A stretch of DNA of 64,000 nucleotides from assembly GCA_041300525.1 (NCBI GenBank), contig JBGLNJ010000001.1:3596001-3660000 (forward strand). Reading direction: 5' to 3'. Below the pieces are notes generated by a model that did no database searches, was not told the origin of the DNA, and saw only the letters and a list, made by a program, of their open reading frames with translations. Positions 49,229-57,753 of the stretch are shown one piece after another. The position numbers and the translations under genes were made by a program. This DNA comes from JBGLNJ01 sp041300525 (lineage in GTDB: Bacteria > Chloroflexota > Anaerolineae > Fen-1058). Within the stretch, counting starts at the first letter, position 1. Each line of letters opens with the position of its first letter.

Positions 49229-50371
49229 ATGAAGATTTGCATTGACGTCTCCGCCGCCGTGCACCGCCGGGCGGGACTGGGCCGGTACGCGCAAGAATTG
49301 ATCCGCGCGCTCGTGGCGCAGGGCGAGCACGATTACGTGGCGTTCTACCATCAGCGCGGCCAGGCGCACCTCGACCCGCCGCTAGACTCGCTTCCCCAAC
49401 TGACCACGCGGCTGTCCGTCAAGCCGTGGCGATTATGGGCGATGCTGGCGCACTTTTCCGGTGTTCCACAAGATCGCAAGTTCGCGGGCGTGGACATCTT
49501 TCACGCCACCGAGCACTTGCTGCCCAGGCTGCGCCGCATCCGCACCGTGTTCACGCTGCACGACTTGATCTTTCGCTTCGACCCGGCCTCGCACCTGCCG
49601 CTCAACCGCATCTACCTCAACTTGATGATGCCGCGCTTCCTGCGCGCCGCCGACGCCGTCGTCGCCGTGTCGGAATGTAGCCAGCGCGACGCCGTGCAGT
49701 TGTATGGCACGCCCGCCGAAAAAATCCACGTCATCCCCGAAGGCGTGGATGCGCGCTTCACGCCACACACCAGCCTGCAAATCGTCCAAGTCCGCGCCAA
49801 GCACCAGTTGCCGGAGCGATTTGTCTTGTGCGTCGGTACCATCGAGCCACGCAAAAACCTGCCGATCCTGTTCGAGGCGCTGGCATCACGCCGAGAGCAA
49901 GGCTTGGAGATTTGGCCCCTCGTCATCGCCGGCAAGCCAGGCTGGCTTTACGAGCCGATCTTGCGCCGCGTGACTGAGCTGGGTCTGCAAGACTTTGTTC
50001 GCTTTACGGGTTTTTTCCCCGATGATGACCTGCCTGCGCTGTGTAGCGCCGCCACATTGCTGGCCATGCCGTCTCGCTACGAAGGCTTTGGGCTGCCGGT
50101 GCTGGAGGCGATGGCATGCGGCACGCCCGTCGTTTGCTCCAACACGTCTTCCCTGCCTGAAGTGGCCGGGGACGCTGCGTTGCTCACGCCACCCGACGAC
50201 GTGCGCGGTTGGGGCGAGGCCATCGCTCGCGTGTTGAGCGACGACGCGCTGCGCGCCCAGATGCGCGAACGCGGCCTGCTTCAAGCCGCCCGCTTTTCCT
50301 GGGAGCAAGCCGCCCGACAAACTGCCGACCTCTATCGCCGCGTTGCTAGTCTGTCTTCAAAGGCGAGTTGA
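49229..50371 (+). CDS. Glycosyltransferase family 4 (GT-B)
   Basis: A 380-residue GT4 enzyme. The N-terminal acceptor domain starts MKICIDVSAAVHRRAGLGRY with VDIFHATEHLLPRLRR and TVFTLHDLIFR; the C-terminal nucleotide-sugar domain has LCVGTIEPRKNLPILFEAL, RFTGFFPDDDLPALCSAA and the E-x7-E motif PSRYEGFGLPVLEAMACGTP, then VAGDAALLTPPDD. The preferred start is the ATG at 49229; the GTG/ATG-like starts at 49205 fall in repeat B sequence. It follows repeat B directly. Sugar donor and acceptor are unknown. Confidence 0.9.
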   Translation: MKICIDVSAAVHRRAGLGRYAQELIRALVAQGEHDYVAFYHQRGQAHLDPPLDSLPQLTTRLSVKPWRLWAMLAHFSGVPQDRKFAGVDIFHATEHLLPRLRRIRTVFTLHDLIFRFDPASHLPLNRIYLNLMMPRFLRAADAVVAVSECSQRDAVQLYGTPAEKIHVIPEGVDARFTPHTSLQIVQVRAKHQLPERFVLCVGTIEPRKNLPILFEALASRREQGLEIWPLVIAGKPGWLYEPILRRVTELGLQDFVRFTGFFPDDDLPALCSAATLLAMPSRYEGFGLPVLEAMACGTPVVCSNTSSLPEVAGDAALLTPPDDVRGWGEAIARVLSDDALRAQMRERGLLQAARFSWEQAARQTADLYRRVASLSSKAS

Positions 50372-50430
50372 AACATTTCCCCAACGCACAAATTCTCTTG
50401 CTTTGCCACACGATTGACACACACTCGTGT

Positions 50431-50436
50431 TATAAT
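50431..50436 (+). promoter_or_regulatory. -10 box next to the response regulator start (leaderless candidate)
   Basis: TATAAT lies 8 bases before the ATG at 50445 with no Shine-Dalgarno sequence. A TTGACA at 50414 is only 11 bases upstream, too close to be the -35. The geometry repeats that at 1370-1383. Confidence 0.5.
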
Positions 50437-50444
50437 CACTCCCG

Positions 50445-51137
50445 ATGAGCAAAATCCTGGTCGTAGACGACGAACAAGCCATCGTGGACATGCTGGCCTA
50501 CAACTTGACCAAGGCCGGGCATCAACCCATTGTCGCGCGCGACGGCGAGCAGGCGCTCCAACTCGCCCGCTCCGAGCGGCCCGACCTGGTGATCCTCGAC
50601 CTGATGCTGCCCGGCATAGACGGACTGGACGTCTGCCGCGCGTTGCGCAGCGCCGAATGGCGCGGCGACCTTCCCATCATCATGCTCACCGCCAAAGACG
50701 AAGAGGTGGATCGCGTCGTCGGGCTGGAATTGGGCGCGGACGATTACGTCGTCAAGCCGTTCAGCGTCCGCGAGTTGATGGCGCGCGTCAAGTCGGTGCT
50801 GCGCCGCGCGCAACCGAAATCTGAGTCCACGCCGATCCTGCAAGTCGGGGATTTGAGATTGGATATCGCCCGGCGCGAAGCCTCGTGGCGCTCCACGCCG
50901 TTCGAGCTGACGGCGATCCAGTTCGAGTTGCTGCGCGTGCTGATGGGCAGCCCCGGTCGGGTGTTTTCGCGCGAGGAACTGCTCAACCAGGTCTGGGGCT
51001 ATGACTATTATGGCGACACGCGCACCGTGGATTCCGCCGTCAAGCGATTGCGGGCGCGGCTGCGCGAGGTGGCCCCGGAGGTTGAGTTGATCGTCACCGT
51101 CCGCGATGCGGGGTACAAGTTGAGTGACGACACCTGA
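50445..51137 (+). CDS. OmpR/PhoB-family response regulator
   Basis: A 230-residue regulator. Receiver domain (residues 1-120): KILVVDDEQAIVDML, phosphorylated Asp in LVILDLMLPGIDG, Thr switch in IIMLTAKDEE and Lys in DDYVVKPFSVREL. The winged-helix output (residues ~130-230) has LTAIQFELLRVLMGSPGRVF, SREELLNQVWGYDYYGDTRT and VDSAVKRLRARL. It forms a pair with the kinase at 51173. Given the phoU, ppx and pstS remains in the window, a PhoB/PhoP role is possible but not shown. Its stop codon lies inside the family B hairpin at 51131. Confidence 0.93.
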   Translation: MSKILVVDDEQAIVDMLAYNLTKAGHQPIVARDGEQALQLARSERPDLVILDLMLPGIDGLDVCRALRSAEWRGDLPIIMLTAKDEEVDRVVGLELGADDYVVKPFSVRELMARVKSVLRRAQPKSESTPILQVGDLRLDIARREASWRSTPFELTAIQFELLRVLMGSPGRVFSREELLNQVWGYDYYGDTRTVDSAVKRLRARLREVAPEVELIVTVRDAGYKLSDDT

Positions 51138-51161
51138 CAGGTCTCCCAGACCTGTCAGGTG
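51131..51161. repeat. Dispersed palindromic repeat family B (tight hairpin)
   Basis: CACCTGACAGGTCT-CCC-AGACCTGTCAGGTG: perfect 14-bp arms and a 3-base loop. It spans the response regulator stop codon and the gap before the kinase, so it could lower kinase expression. The arm matches the one at 37989-38039. Confidence 0.8.
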
Positions 51162-51172
51162 TGGAGTTGCCG

Positions 51173-52642
51173 ATGTTTAACCGCCTGACCACCCGCCTGA
51201 TCCTGAGCCACCTGCTCGTCATCGCCGTGGCGATGGCGCTGCTGAGCTTTGTGTTGCTCTCGCTCGTGCAAGGCTATTTCCTGCAAGCGATGCAGCAGAG
51301 TCTCACGATCCAGGCCCGGCTCACCGCGCAGGCGTTGACGTCCTCGCAAGGCATCACGCTCACCAACATCATGCAAACGATTTTGCCGTCCGCCTCGAAT
51401 GTGCTCCAGCAACAACAATTCAACCGGCTTGCGGACAGCGAGTTTTCCGCACGGGGCGACTGGACGATCCAGTCGAACGCAGGTCTGGAAACGCGCATCC
51501 GCGTGACGGACGAGCGCGGAGTCGTGCAGGCTGATAGCTTTGGGGCCGACATGGGGCGCGATTTGAGCGGCGATCCGGCGGTGGCCGCCGCGCTGCAAGG
51601 ACATGAGCGCGCTCACACACAAGGCGATGGGATGACGGCCGTCGCGCCGCTGCGCCAAGAAGGTCGCGTCGTCGGCGCAGTTTTGCTGAGCCAGCCGCTG
51701 CGCGATGTGACCGCCGTGCTGGCCGATTTGCGCGCCCGGCTGGCGCTGTCCGCCGTCGTGTCGCTCGTGCTTTCGGCGCTCGTTGGGCTGGTGCTGGCGC
51801 GCGCCATCGCCCGCCCCGTCCGCGAGCTGACCCGCGCCGCCAATCACCTGGCGCAAGGCAACTTTGATTACCCGCTCGACGCGAGCGCGCCGGACGAACT
51901 GGGCGAGCTGGCGCGCGCATTTCGCTCGATGAGCGGCGACTTACGGCGGACGCTCCAGGCGCGCAGCGACCTGGTGACAAACGTCAGCCACGAGCTGCGC
52001 ACGCCGCTCACCGCCGTCAAGGGATTGGTCGAGACATTGCGCGACGGTGCGGTGAACGATCTGGACGTCCGCGACAAATTCCTGGCCTCTATCGAAGGTG
52101 AGACCGACCGGCTCATCCGGCTGGTCAACGATCTGCTCACGCTCTCGCGCGCGGACGCGCAGGCGCTCGCGCTGCGCCGGGAGCGATTCGACGTCACCGA
52201 TCTGGCGCGTTCGTGCGCCGACGAACTCGCCGCGCACGCCTCGGCGCAGAACGTCTCCATCAGCGTGGAAGGGCCATCCGTCCACGTCCACGCCGACGCC
52301 GACCGCATCCGCCAGGTGCTCGTCAATTTGCTCGACAACGCGATCCGGTATTCGCCGCCCGGCGAAACTGTGACCGTGAGCGTAGGGCAAGATGACATCT
52401 TGCCCCACTCGGTGACGGTCTCAGTGCAAGATCACGGCCCCGGCATTCCCCCGGAAGAGCAAGCGCGTGTGTTCGAGCGATTCTACCGCGCCGATAAATC
52501 TCGCGCGCGCAAAGGCGAGGGCGGCGCGGGATTAGGATTGTCCATCGCCCAGACGCTCATCGAAGCGCATGGCGGGCACATCACGCTGAAAAGCTCCCCC
52601 GGTCAAGGCACGACGGTGCGCTTTAGTCTTGCAGTCGAGTAG
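51173..52642 (+). CDS. Membrane sensor histidine kinase with HAMP domain
   Basis: A 489-residue kinase: helix 1 (LILSHLLVIAVAMALLSFVL), extracytoplasmic sensor (residues ~40-185), helix 2 (LALSAVVSLVLSALVGLVLA), HAMP (ARPVRELTRAANHLAQGNFD), H box LVTNVSHELRTPLTAVKGLV, and an ATPase domain with N box NLLDNAIRYSPPGE, G1 DHGPGIPPEEQ, F box ERFYRADKSRAR and G2 GAGLGLSIAQ. The layout is that of PhoR/ResE-type kinases. Start ATG at 51173; the GTG at 51161 lies in the hairpin. It follows its response regulator by 35 bases. Confidence 0.92.
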   Translation: MFNRLTTRLILSHLLVIAVAMALLSFVLLSLVQGYFLQAMQQSLTIQARLTAQALTSSQGITLTNIMQTILPSASNVLQQQQFNRLADSEFSARGDWTIQSNAGLETRIRVTDERGVVQADSFGADMGRDLSGDPAVAAALQGHERAHTQGDGMTAVAPLRQEGRVVGAVLLSQPLRDVTAVLADLRARLALSAVVSLVLSALVGLVLARAIARPVRELTRAANHLAQGNFDYPLDASAPDELGELARAFRSMSGDLRRTLQARSDLVTNVSHELRTPLTAVKGLVETLRDGAVNDLDVRDKFLASIEGETDRLIRLVNDLLTLSRADAQALALRRERFDVTDLARSCADELAAHASAQNVSISVEGPSVHVHADADRIRQVLVNLLDNAIRYSPPGETVTVSVGQDDILPHSVTVSVQDHGPGIPPEEQARVFERFYRADKSRARKGEGGAGLGLSIAQTLIEAHGGHITLKSSPGQGTTVRFSLAVE

Positions 52643-52722
52643 TCATAGTCGTGTAGTCAAATGGTCCGACTACCGGACTATCCGACTACCCAACTACTTG
52701 ACTAGCCGACTAGACGACTGAA
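52635..52722. repeat. GTAGTC/GACTA short tandem and inverted repeat
   Basis: After the kinase stop the plus strand carries AGTCGAGTAGTCATAGTCGT and then a run of GACTAC/GACTA units in reverse orientation (CCGACTACCGGACTATCCGA, CTACCCAACTACTTGACTAG). The two halves can fold back on each other. No coding role. Confidence 0.65.
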
Positions 52723-52804
52723 ACTTGTCCTCGCACTGCCACACTTTTGACACACTCCTTCGGTAAACTAGGCATATCATTCACAGAACCGATGGAGGCC
52801 GTCC

Positions 52805-52942
52805 ATGTCTTTTGCAAAATCGCTCCGCCCCGGCTGTTTGAGCATCATCCTGATCTTGATCCTGTTGGGCATGATGATAAATATGTGCATTTTGTCGCAC
52901 AAAAGGAACTCTGGTAGCAGAGTTGGCAAGTTCGGATGGTGA
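52805..52942 (+). pseudogene. Short ORF, probable start of a lost exported protein
   Basis: An ATG at 52805 (GGAGGCCGTCC upstream) opens MSFAKSLRPGCLSIILILIL with LGMMINM, a hydrophobic signal-like helix, and stops after 45 codons in unrelated sequence. A TTGACA at 52748 and TAGGCATAT 16 bases on may be its promoter. Behind a PhoR-type kinase, a pstS-like gene would be expected (inference). From 52943 to 53191 I see no gene. Confidence 0.35.
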
Positions 52943-53191
52943 TATTTGTATTTGTCCATCCTGCAAGAAGTCAACACTGACTGTAGTAAGTACGTGGAGG
53001 ACTTAGATATCGTTAGGAAAACGCAGCCCAGTTCTGGTCAGGGCGGCGGTCACCCACCGCCAGGCCTGTCCCGAATCGCGAGGAAATAGAACTTCAGATA
53101 GATGAGAACCGCCTGGAAAATACGCTGACCCGGCACAACGCCGTGATGGACGAACGAGGCAGAATCACATTCAAAAACGGAGAAAGTTTCC

Positions 53192-53764
53192 ATGCTAAAC
53201 TTTAAAGCAGTGAACGACGAAAAAATCACATTGGCAGAGCTTGTCGCCGGTTTGACCCTTGACGACTTGCGCGCCCTGACGAACGAGATGGTAGACGCCA
53301 TGCAAAGCCTGATTGCGGGCTGTGTAGATGCAGACGTCACCTTCACCCCGTTAGACCCGGGTGCGCATGACCGGTTTGCGGCAAAAGAAGACGAGGTGAA
53401 CCTGGCCTGGAACCTGGGGCACGTGATTGTGCACACAACCTCGTCGGCGGAGGAATCGGCCGCCTTGGCGGCCGAGTTGGCGCGGGGCGTGGAATTCCAT
53501 GGTCGTTCCCGCTACGAAACGCCCTGGCAAACGGTGACGATGATTGCGCAATGTCGCCAGCGGCTAGAGGAGAGTCGCCGCATGAGGCTGATGAGCCTGG
53601 CGATGTGGCCCGATGAGCCACATCTGGACAACGTCTATGAGCCGTGGCCGGGCGCGCCCCAGGTGAATGCGATCGGGCGTTTCGCTCTGGGCCTCATGCA
53701 CGACGATGATCACATCGGCCACATCGCCGAAATCGTGCGCCAGGCTAAGGCAGCGCGCGCGTGA
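53192..53764 (+). CDS. DinB-family four-helix protein
   Basis: A 190-residue DinB/YfiT-like protein. The metal-site pattern is seen in VNLAWNLGHVIVHTTSSAEE (first His region) and HDDDHIGHIAEIVRQAK (last His pair). The family is a four-helix bundle used in DNA damage response, thiol transfer or detoxification, usually with a Ni/Zn site. Start is ATG at 53192, preceded by GGAGAAAG. The next gene starts 22 bases after its stop, so the two may form an operon. Confidence 0.82.
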   Translation: MLNFKAVNDEKITLAELVAGLTLDDLRALTNEMVDAMQSLIAGCVDADVTFTPLDPGAHDRFAAKEDEVNLAWNLGHVIVHTTSSAEESAALAAELARGVEFHGRSRYETPWQTVTMIAQCRQRLEESRRMRLMSLAMWPDEPHLDNVYEPWPGAPQVNAIGRFALGLMHDDDHIGHIAEIVRQAKAARA

Positions 53765-53786
53765 CCACATCAAAGTGAACCCGAAC

Positions 53787-54518
53787 ATGACTCTACCAAC
53801 TTCCGAGCGCAATCCCTCCGGGCTTTGGAAATCCCATGACGAACGCCCCCTGCCCCCGCCGCCCTTCCTGCGTCAGATTTTCACCGACATGTGGGAAGGC
53901 ATGTTTGCTCTGCTGGTATGGACATTGGCTGTGGGGGTGATGACGATGCCCGTAATCCTGGCGGGCACGCTATCCGTGCCACTGGGCATGATCGTGGCCG
54001 CTTTTACGTCTGCGCCCGGATTCGCCAGCCTGCTGGCGCCGGCAGCCAATGCGGCGCGCGGAGGCTTTGCGCGTTTGGGTGATGCGCCGCGCGGGTTGAT
54101 TCGCCTGTACGGGCGCAGTGTGGCATTGGCATTGCCACTCGCCATCCTTGCGGCGCTAAGCTGGATCACGTCCGACATCGTCAGGGCGTTTCCCGGACGC
54201 GCCGAGTTGAGCCTGATATGGGCGTTGCAGATCGGCTCTATTCTGGCGGCGGCGATCTTGCACCTGTACCTGTACCCCATCCTGGCTCTGTACGATACCT
54301 CGCTCCGGCAGGCCCTGGCCCTGGCAGCGGTGCTCACTGGAAAATGCCTCTGGCAAACACTGTTGCTGCTCATACTGGGTGTGGCATTGCTGGCCGCCAC
54401 GCTGATTCACCCGCTGGTCTGGCTATTCGTGCCGGGCATCTGGTGCGTCGTCGTGACCAACTCGACGTTTCGGATGGTGCGCCGGGTCTTGCCGAGCCTG
54501 ACCGGGATTGACAAATAA
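53787..54518 (+). CDS. DUF624/YesL-like integral membrane protein
   Basis: A 243-residue membrane protein with five to six helices: FTDMWEGMFALLVWTLAVGV, VILAGTLSVPLGMIVAAFTS, LALPLAILAALSWI, ALQIGSILAAAILHLYLYPI, TLLLLILGVALLAATLIHPL. The order of helices and the inner YDTSLRQALALAAVL segment resemble YesL-like proteins that accompany sugar ABC transporters in this phylum and Firmicutes. A family assignment is moderately supported only. Start ATG at 53787; the ORF to 53667 overlaps the DinB gene and is unlikely. Confidence 0.6.
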   Translation: MTLPTSERNPSGLWKSHDERPLPPPPFLRQIFTDMWEGMFALLVWTLAVGVMTMPVILAGTLSVPLGMIVAAFTSAPGFASLLAPAANAARGGFARLGDAPRGLIRLYGRSVALALPLAILAALSWITSDIVRAFPGRAELSLIWALQIGSILAAAILHLYLYPILALYDTSLRQALALAAVLTGKCLWQTLLLLILGVALLAATLIHPLVWLFVPGIWCVVVTNSTFRMVRRVLPSLTGIDK

Positions 54519-54550
54519 GCAATTATTCGTATCATCAAGCATATATTAAG

Positions 54551-54592
54551 AGTTCCCCGGTCCCCCAGATTCCCTGTGGGCCGGGGGGAACT
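54551..54592. terminator. GC-rich hairpin between the YesL-like gene and coaD
   Basis: AGTTCCCCGG-TCCC ... GGGCCGGGGGGAACTT forms a stable stem with a loop around CAGATTCCCTGT. There is no T run, so termination efficiency is uncertain; it may instead be a dispersed hairpin. Confidence 0.45.
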
Positions 54593-54611
54593 TGGCAAAC
54601 TTGGAGATTGA

Positions 54612-55139
54612 ATGACAATTGCCATCTACCCTGCCACTTTTGACCCTATCACCTACGGCCACGTAGACATTGCCACGCGCGCCGCTTCCATCTTCGAAAG
54701 GCTCGTCGTGGGCGTATACGACCAGCCGCTCAAGAATGTTCTCTTTTCGCCGCAAGAGCGATGGGACATGGCGAGCAAGGCGTTGCAGCATCTGCCCAAT
54801 GTGCAAGTGGACTCGTATCATGGCTTGACGTACGAGTTTGCGCGCAAGTCTGGCGCGCGAGTGATCGTGCGCGGGCTGCGCGTGCTTTCGGATTTCGAGT
54901 GGGAGTTTCAACTGGCGCTCACGAATCGCCAGGTCGCGCCCGACATTGACACCGTCTGCTTGATGGCGAGCCAAGAGTTTTCGTTCCTGAGCTCGAGCGT
55001 TGTCAAAGAAATTGCCATGCACAGCGGCAGAGTGGACGAAATGGTCCCGCCGCATGTCGTGACAGCTTTGGCTCAACGGTTCGAAATTCTCGGCAAGGAT
55101 GGGGGCGGCCAGGTCAGCCTGGTTTCGCTGCGCGACTGA
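54612..55139 (+). CDS. coaD: Phosphopantetheine adenylyltransferase (CoaD)
   Basis: A 175-residue nucleotidyltransferase of the HxGH class. The nucleotide motif is IYPATFDPITYGHVDIATRA, the second motif FSPQERWDMA, then RVIVRGLRVLSDFEWEFQLA and the C-terminal SSVVKEIAMHSGRVDEMVPP. It converts 4'-phosphopantetheine and ATP to dephospho-CoA, the penultimate CoA step, as a cytosolic hexamer. All catalytic motifs are present. The CpaE-like gene starts 25 bases downstream. The length is slightly above the usual 160 residues because of a GGGQVSLVSLRD tail. Confidence 0.95.
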   Translation: MTIAIYPATFDPITYGHVDIATRAASIFERLVVGVYDQPLKNVLFSPQERWDMASKALQHLPNVQVDSYHGLTYEFARKSGARVIVRGLRVLSDFEWEFQLALTNRQVAPDIDTVCLMASQEFSFLSSSVVKEIAMHSGRVDEMVPPHVVTALAQRFEILGKDGGGQVSLVSLRD

Positions 55140-55164
55140 CGCCGGGAACATCGGGAGACACTCA

Positions 55165-56310
55165 ATGACAAAGAGAGTCTTGGTCGTTGACGACCACGTA
55201 GACGTGATCAAGATGGTCGGCCTGATGCTCGAAAGGGAAGGCTACGAAATCATCGCGGCGCAGTCGGGCGAGCAGGCCCTGGCCAAAGCGCAGATGGAAA
55301 AGCCCGACGTGGTGATTTTGGACATTATGATGCCGGACATGGACGGCTATGAAATCTGCCGCCGGCTTCGCGCCGATCCCGCCACCGCCCACCTGCCCAT
55401 CCTTATGTTCACGGCCAAGGCAACGTCGAGCGACAAGATCGCGGGGTACCAGGCCGGCGCCGACGATTACGTGACCAAGCCCATCCATCCCGCCGAGCTG
55501 GTCGCCCGATTGGAGACGGCGGTATTGCGCTCGACGCGGCGACCGGCGCAGGAGCAGCCGACAATGCATGCCACAGTCTGGGGTTTTCTAGGCTCCAAGG
55601 GAGGCGTGGGCACCACGAACCTGATTGTCAACGTCGCCGTCGCGCTGGCTCAGGGAATTGCCCAGGGTAAGCAGATCGTGTTGGCCGACATGCAATCCGG
55701 CCTGGCCGCTGTGGCCCTCCACTTGGGCCTGCGCCTCGGCGGACTGACGCGGCTGCTAAATCTGCCGGTTGAAAGCCTTGAACTCAAGACAATCGAGGCC
55801 CAATTAGAAGAGCACAAGACCAAGATCCGTGTGTTGAGTGGCCCTATCGAGCCACCTGGCACAGTTGATGCAATCTCACCCGCGCAGGCAGATGCCATTA
55901 TTCGGCACTTGGAGGCTGTGTCTGACTATCTCCTGCTTGACCTGGGAGTCGGCTTGGACAAAGCCAACCGCCACAGCCTATCCTTATGCCATCATATTGT
56001 CGTCACGGTCGAGCCGCAACGTGTAGCGATGACACTGGCGCGGTCGTTGTTGGGCGAAATGACAGGAACACTCAACCTGCCCAGCCACAAGATCAGCGTG
56101 GCCGTCATCAACAAAGCCGCGGCCGGCGCCACGTTTACCAAGGACACTCTCAAGGAACTGCTGCAACACGAGATCTGCGGCATTGTCACCCCTGCCCCGG
56201 AGTTGGCCTTGCAAGCGGCTGAACGGGGGATACCGATGATTCTGATGCAGCCGGATAGTTTGGTGGCTCGGCAGTTCCGAAGCATTGCCGAGTATCTGGT
56301 AAAAGTCTGA
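55165..56310 (+). CDS. Receiver domain fused to a MinD/CpaE-like ATPase
   Basis: A 381-residue fusion. Residues 1-125: response regulator receiver (RVLVVDDHVDVIKMVGLML, Asp in VVILDIMMPDMDG, ADDYVTKPIHPAEL). Residues ~135-381: P-loop ATPase of the ParA/MinD class with deviant Walker A GFLGSKGGVGTTNLIVNVAV, LADMQSGLAAVALHLGLR, LLLDLGVGLD (Walker B region) and VTVEPQRVAMTLARSL. CpaE-like proteins place type IV/Tad pili or sensory arrays at the cell pole. No pilus genes are seen here, so the partner is unknown. Start ATG at 55165. Confidence 0.87.
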   Translation: MTKRVLVVDDHVDVIKMVGLMLEREGYEIIAAQSGEQALAKAQMEKPDVVILDIMMPDMDGYEICRRLRADPATAHLPILMFTAKATSSDKIAGYQAGADDYVTKPIHPAELVARLETAVLRSTRRPAQEQPTMHATVWGFLGSKGGVGTTNLIVNVAVALAQGIAQGKQIVLADMQSGLAAVALHLGLRLGGLTRLLNLPVESLELKTIEAQLEEHKTKIRVLSGPIEPPGTVDAISPAQADAIIRHLEAVSDYLLLDLGVGLDKANRHSLSLCHHIVVTVEPQRVAMTLARSLLGEMTGTLNLPSHKISVAVINKAAAGATFTKDTLKELLQHEICGIVTPAPELALQAAERGIPMILMQPDSLVARQFRSIAEYLVKV

Positions 56311-56428
56311 CACACTGCTCGAGAGATATTCTCTGCCCACCGAGCAAGTGATCCGGGCAACGGCCAGGTGGCCCTCGCCTAATCGCCTACATATCGTGGA
56401 TCCCCTTTAGGGGACGGGAGGCACATCT

Positions 56429-56944
56429 ATGGACATCCTGCACCTCGTAGATCGCCTGGAGGAACTCATCAATGAAGGGCGGCGGCTGCCCCTCAGCAAC
56501 AAGGTGATGGTAGACGAGCAAAAGATCTGGGACTTGATTGACCAGATGCGCATCTCCATCCCCGAAGAGGTCAAGAAAGCCAAGCGCACTAATCAGGAGC
56601 GCGATCGCATCATCGCCCAGGCGCATGAAGAAGCTGCGCGGATGGTGGACCTCAAGCGCGACGAAGCCGAAGCGCTCGTGGCCGAGCACGAGCTGGTGCA
56701 GGCCGCCCAGGCTCGAGCCGAAACCATCGTCGAGCGAGCGCAGCGAGACGCCGAATCGTTGCGCGCCGACGCCGATGAGTACGTGGTGCAAGTGTTGAGC
56801 CGCCTGGCCGGCGACATGGAGCGGGCATTGACCGAAGCTCGCAACGGCATCGCGCGAGTGGAACAAATGCGGTCCGAGCCTGCACGCGAGCAGCCAGAGT
56901 CTGCTGATCAAGAGCTGGCAGCAAGCGCAGACCGCCCTGCCTGA
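56429..56944 (+). CDS. Coiled-coil protein downstream of coaD (DivIVA/ATP-synthase-b-like)
   Basis: A 171-residue, highly charged protein. The start MDILHLVDRLEELINEGRRLPL with VMVDEQKIWDLIDQMR is a conserved-looking cap, followed by a long alpha-helical coiled coil (EEVKKAKRTNQERDRIIAQA, HEEAARMVDLKRDEAEALVA, ARAETIVERAQRDAESLRAD) and an acidic/Ala tail. Proteins of this type are commonly encoded near coaD in Chloroflexota and Firmicutes and are sometimes named as ATP synthase F0 b-like, without evidence of that role. Start ATG at 56429 with GGGAGG upstream. Confidence 0.75.
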   Translation: MDILHLVDRLEELINEGRRLPLSNKVMVDEQKIWDLIDQMRISIPEEVKKAKRTNQERDRIIAQAHEEAARMVDLKRDEAEALVAEHELVQAAQARAETIVERAQRDAESLRADADEYVVQVLSRLAGDMERALTEARNGIARVEQMRSEPAREQPESADQELAASADRPA

Positions 56945-57035
56945 GTGGACGATCTATCTCACGCATACGTGCCTAGCGGATCAAGAGGTGGGCGAGAGTC
57001 ATCTGCTGAGCCGTTCGCATTTCGCATCCGCAGCC

Positions 57036-57063
57036 TTGACACTCCCGGCGCATCTGTTATAAT
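57036..57063 (+). promoter_or_regulatory. Probable rpmF promoter
   Basis: TTGACA (57036-57041) and TATAAT (57058-57063) are both perfect with 16-bp spacing, giving a leader of about 80 bases before the rpmF GTG. Confidence 0.75.
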
Positions 57064-57150
57064 GCGCTCGCGCGCGACATGGTGGGGTACCGCCGTCGCG
57101 CGCCATTTGTGAGATAGGGCAATGCCGCTTCTCGAAAGGAGTTTTTCCCA

Positions 57151-57354
57151 GTGAGTGCTCTTCCTAAACGAAAGATCCAGCAAGGCGCCCGCAATCGCCG
57201 GCGCAGCCATTTGGCGCTCAAGCCTCAGCAGCTCGTGGTGTGCCCGCAGTGCAAGGAATTTTGCCTGCCGCATCACATCTGCCTCGCCTGCGGCGCGTAC
57301 AACGGCGTTCAAGTCATCGAAATCGAAGACAAAGCCAAGCGCAAGAAAGAATAA
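57151..57354 (+). CDS. rpmF: 50S ribosomal protein L32
   Basis: A 67-residue L32. The basic start LPKRKIQQGARNRRRSHLAL is typical, and the zinc ribbon is complete: CPQCKEF...CLPHHICLACGAYNG (four Cys), the Zn-binding C+ form. Start is GTG at 57151 with AAAGGAG 10 bases upstream; the family start MALPKRK matches MSALPKRK. It has its own consensus promoter and stands alone rather than behind yceD or before plsX as in many bacteria. Confidence 0.95.
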   Translation: MSALPKRKIQQGARNRRRSHLALKPQQLVVCPQCKEFCLPHHICLACGAYNGVQVIEIEDKAKRKKE

Positions 57355-57371
57355 ACTTGAACTCTTGGGTT

Positions 57372-57639
57372 TCTGGCTGATCTGTTCTACATATCGGAAG
57401 GTCAGCACTTCGTAGAGGCGCCACTCGAGCGCGTGATCTGGCACATGACTGCCTGGCTTGAGAGCCTGGATACTGTTCAATAGATTCTGCCGCAAGGCCG
57501 ACAGAGGAGTCGGATGTTTATCCAGGCTGAATAGAGTCAGTAATCTGCTCTTGCGCAACTCTCCGGGATCGTATAGGTGTTGTAGAGCTTTGTGCAGTTC
57601 CGCTACAAAGGCATCCTGCATCGCATTTTCCGCCTGCAT
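57372..57639 (-). pseudogene. N-terminal fragment of a helix-turn-helix regulator common in Chloroflexota
   Basis: The minus frame from an ATG at 57637-57639 reads DAFVAELHKALQHLYDPGEL, RKSRLLTLFSLDKHPTPLSA, LRQNLLNSIQALKPG and WRLYEVLTFRYVEQISQ. The sequence pattern LRHLYDPxxLRxSPLxxLF...LYYRYVxxxSQ precedes an HTH (SxREVAxxLGxSxRQxRR) in related proteins. Here it stops at the predicted turn, at about 57372, close behind rpmF. Confidence 0.55.
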
Positions 57640-57694
57640 GTCCGCTGTATGTCCTCCCAATGACCGTCTTACCGACCTATTCGACACAGGCCAT

Positions 57695-57712
57695 GCTATA
57701 GTATACCATAGC
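57695..57712. promoter_or_regulatory. Palindromic operator candidate upstream of the sugar ABC transporter
   Basis: GCTATAGTATACCATAGC is an 18-bp palindrome with one mismatched pair, 41 bases before the GTG of the first permease. It overlaps a TATAGT/TATACC -10-like sequence, a position expected for a LacI- or GntR-type repressor. No such regulator gene is in the window. Confidence 0.45.
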
Positions 57713-57753
57713 AACATAGACCAGTGCGACCCATCGGGTCAGGAGACGCCGCC

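Noticed and set aside
50414..50436. TTGACA plus TATAAT as a standard promoter for the response regulator
   Set aside because: The spacing is 11 bp, too short; only the -10 box is credible.
57372..57717. Full 252-residue minus-strand gene 56959-57717
   Set aside because: Only the part upstream of 57372 has protein character; the rest is antisense of rpmF.
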